Positions 62,793 through 64,000 of a stretch of 64,000 bases of DNA are shown here, piece by piece. The position numbers and the translations under genes are program-made. The stretch covers positions 868,001 to 932,000 of the forward strand of contig JABYQU010000006.1 in the NCBI GenBank assembly GCA_022264855.1. The letters are read 5' to 3'. This DNA is from Lenzites betulinus (lineage: Eukaryota > Basidiomycota > Agaricomycetes > Polyporales > Polyporaceae). Under the pieces are notes generated by a model. The model ran no database searches. It was not told the origin of the DNA and saw nothing but the letters and a program-made list of their open reading frames with translations. The stretch's first letter is position 1; each line of letters starts with the position of its first letter.

Positions 62793-64000
62793 TCACGCAG
62801 TCAGGTCTATAACATCGTGCGGGTCGTAGATACGCTGCGGCGCCCTCCGCGAGGCTGAAGCCGACGGGAGCTTAGACACTGGCAATGCCCCACTGCTGGT
62901 GCCTCTCAAGGATGAGCTCGAGCTAGCACTGGAAGTCTTGCCAAGCCGCGCCCGTGCTTGCTGCAGTGGCGCGGTACCCCTGCTAGTGCTAGTGTTCCGT
63001 AGCGGCGGCGGAGGTAACGGAGGCCTCTCGTCCGACTCGGAATCGCTCGAGATAGAAATAATGCTTAGATCGGCTGGCAGGGGCGCGAGCTTGCGCGGCC
63101 TAGCTCCCAGCGGGAGCGTCTGCTTGCTTGGAGGGAGCACCCGTCTGCGGGCAGGTGATGGCGACGGCGCGCGGTCCCCCTCACCCTCCTCCTCTTCCTC
63201 CTCCTCATACCTAGTCGGAGTTGGCGACGTAAACATCGGCCGCCCCAGGGTGGTCGGTAAACGGCCTTTGCCCTTCACAGGAGACGGGGAAGGCGGCCGG
63301 CCCGCACCAAGCTCGGACTCAGACTCAGATTCTTCCTGTTCCTGCTCCTGCCGCACCGCGACGGCCTTCAGCTTCGTCTTCGACGGTGAGCCGTGCGCGT
63401 GCGACTTCCGCGGGGACTTCTGCAGCGCCCGAGTTCGCGTGCCCGCGTCCGAGTCCGACGAGAGGGCCGAGCGTGTGCGCGTGCGCACGGAGGACGACCT
63501 GGAACCGGAGCCCGACGAGGGCCCTGCGGCGGTAGTGGTAGTGAAGAGGTCCTCGTCGACGGGGGACGGCTGCGGCGCGTCGTCTGCGAAGAAGTCGAAC
63601 TCCATTGGGAATGGGCGGGGGGCGCGTGTCTTGGAGGGCGACGGCTCGGGGGCAAAGACTGAACTTGTTGACGCGGAGGCGGATGCAGAAGCAGCAGCTG
63701 GCGGACGAGCAGGGGCTGACAGCTTCGACGGCCCCGCCTTCGCGCCTTCAAGAAGGCTGAGGATCCGGCTAGCCCCCTTGCTCGGGGATGTGGACTTCGC
63801 GGCGGACGATGTGCTTGTCGCCGTTGAGGACATCCGGGAGAGATGCGGCGGCCTGGGCACCGTATCGTCATCCGAAGAGTCCGAGAGTTCCAGCGTCGGT
63901 GCTCTGTTCTGCGTGGCCGAAGGCGCGTCTTTAAACAGGTCGGCTACCCTCCCGGCGGAGCTCGCTGCCGTTTTTGCGGCCTTGGGCGGCCCCGCAGCGG
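62793..64000 (-). CDS. Low-complexity protein with C-terminal SUMO-interaction-like motif, cut at the right edge
   Basis: The frame is open from the window edge to the TGA at 62793-62795, so the N-terminus is missing. What is visible is Ser/Ala/Pro-rich and disordered: RVADLFKDAPSATQNRAPTL, ELSDSSDDDTVPRPP, long Glu runs (EEEEEEEGEGDRAPS) and proline stretches, ending RIYDPHDVIDLTA. The tail VIDLT is a classic SUMO-interacting core with flanking Asp; LSIISISSDSESDE (about 95 residues from the end) is a second candidate. The composition suggests a nuclear protein. I do not recognise the family. Confidence 0.75.
   Translation of the reverse strand, partial: AAGPPKAAKTAASSAGRVADLFKDAPSATQNRAPTLELSDSSDDDTVPRPPHLSRMSSTATSTSSAAKSTSPSKGASRILSLLEGAKAGPSKLSAPARPPAAASASASASTSSVFAPEPSPSKTRAPRPFPMEFDFFADDAPQPSPVDEDLFTTTTAAGPSSGSGSRSSSVRTRTRSALSSDSDAGTRTRALQKSPRKSHAHGSPSKTKLKAVAVRQEQEQEESESESELGAGRPPSPSPVKGKGRLPTTLGRPMFTSPTPTRYEEEEEEEGEGDRAPSPSPARRRVLPPSKQTLPLGARPRKLAPLPADLSIISISSDSESDERPPLPPPPLRNTSTSRGTAPLQQARARLGKTSSASSSSSLRGTSSGALPVSKLPSASASRRAPQRIYDPHDVIDLTA

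Overview
The window looks like a piece of nuclear chromosome from a basidiomycete fungus, most likely an Agaricomycete (wood-decay/polypore type; this placement is inference). The grounds are intron-dense genes with mostly 50-70 bp GT..AG introns, strong GC richness, HET-domain genes, a secreted sedolisin peptidase, an Hsp70-like gene of the expanded mushroom type, and a multi-exon protein with an MLKL-like N-terminal helical bundle. No bacterial, organellar, viral, rRNA or CRISPR sequence was recognised. Gene models were built by reading exons in the correct frames across splice sites, so individual exon borders are predictions.

Layout: 1-4400 holds two divergent HET-domain paralogues separated by a 0.9 kb spacer carrying a small hAT-type MITE. 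Then come NOC2 (+, ribosome biogenesis), a small uncharacterised gene (-), and an intron-rich Hsp70-like ATPase (+). A 6.6 kb non-coding stretch follows, with a second MITE that shares its terminal repeats with the first. After D-arabinono-1,4-lactone oxidase (+) comes a run of minus-strand genes: a UBC7/UBE2G2-type ubiquitin-conjugating enzyme, RNA polymerase III subunit RPC2, a tripeptidyl-peptidase of the sedolisin family, and a UBE2G1-type ubiquitin-conjugating enzyme. A 2.5 kb AT-richer gap leads to an F-box gene (+) with an apparent one-base frameshift. The minus strand then carries argininosuccinate synthase, a TKL-like protein kinase with a C-terminal C1-type zinc finger, a GABA-permease-type transporter, the MLKL-like gene with a broken fragment of a relative upstream, and a FIG4-type phosphoinositide phosphatase. 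FIG4 is divergently paired with a C2H2 zinc-finger gene (+). The right edge cuts a low-complexity protein ending in a SUMO-interaction-like motif.

Most genes are ordinary housekeeping genes that happen to be neighbours; there is no biosynthetic cluster. The non-routine material is: (i) a two-member MITE family with matching termini and exact 8-bp target duplications, (ii) the HET pair and the MLKL-like gene with its truncated relative, both of families tied to fungal self/non-self recognition and programmed cell death, and (iii) unusual gene structures, namely GC-AG introns and 15-23 nt microexons.
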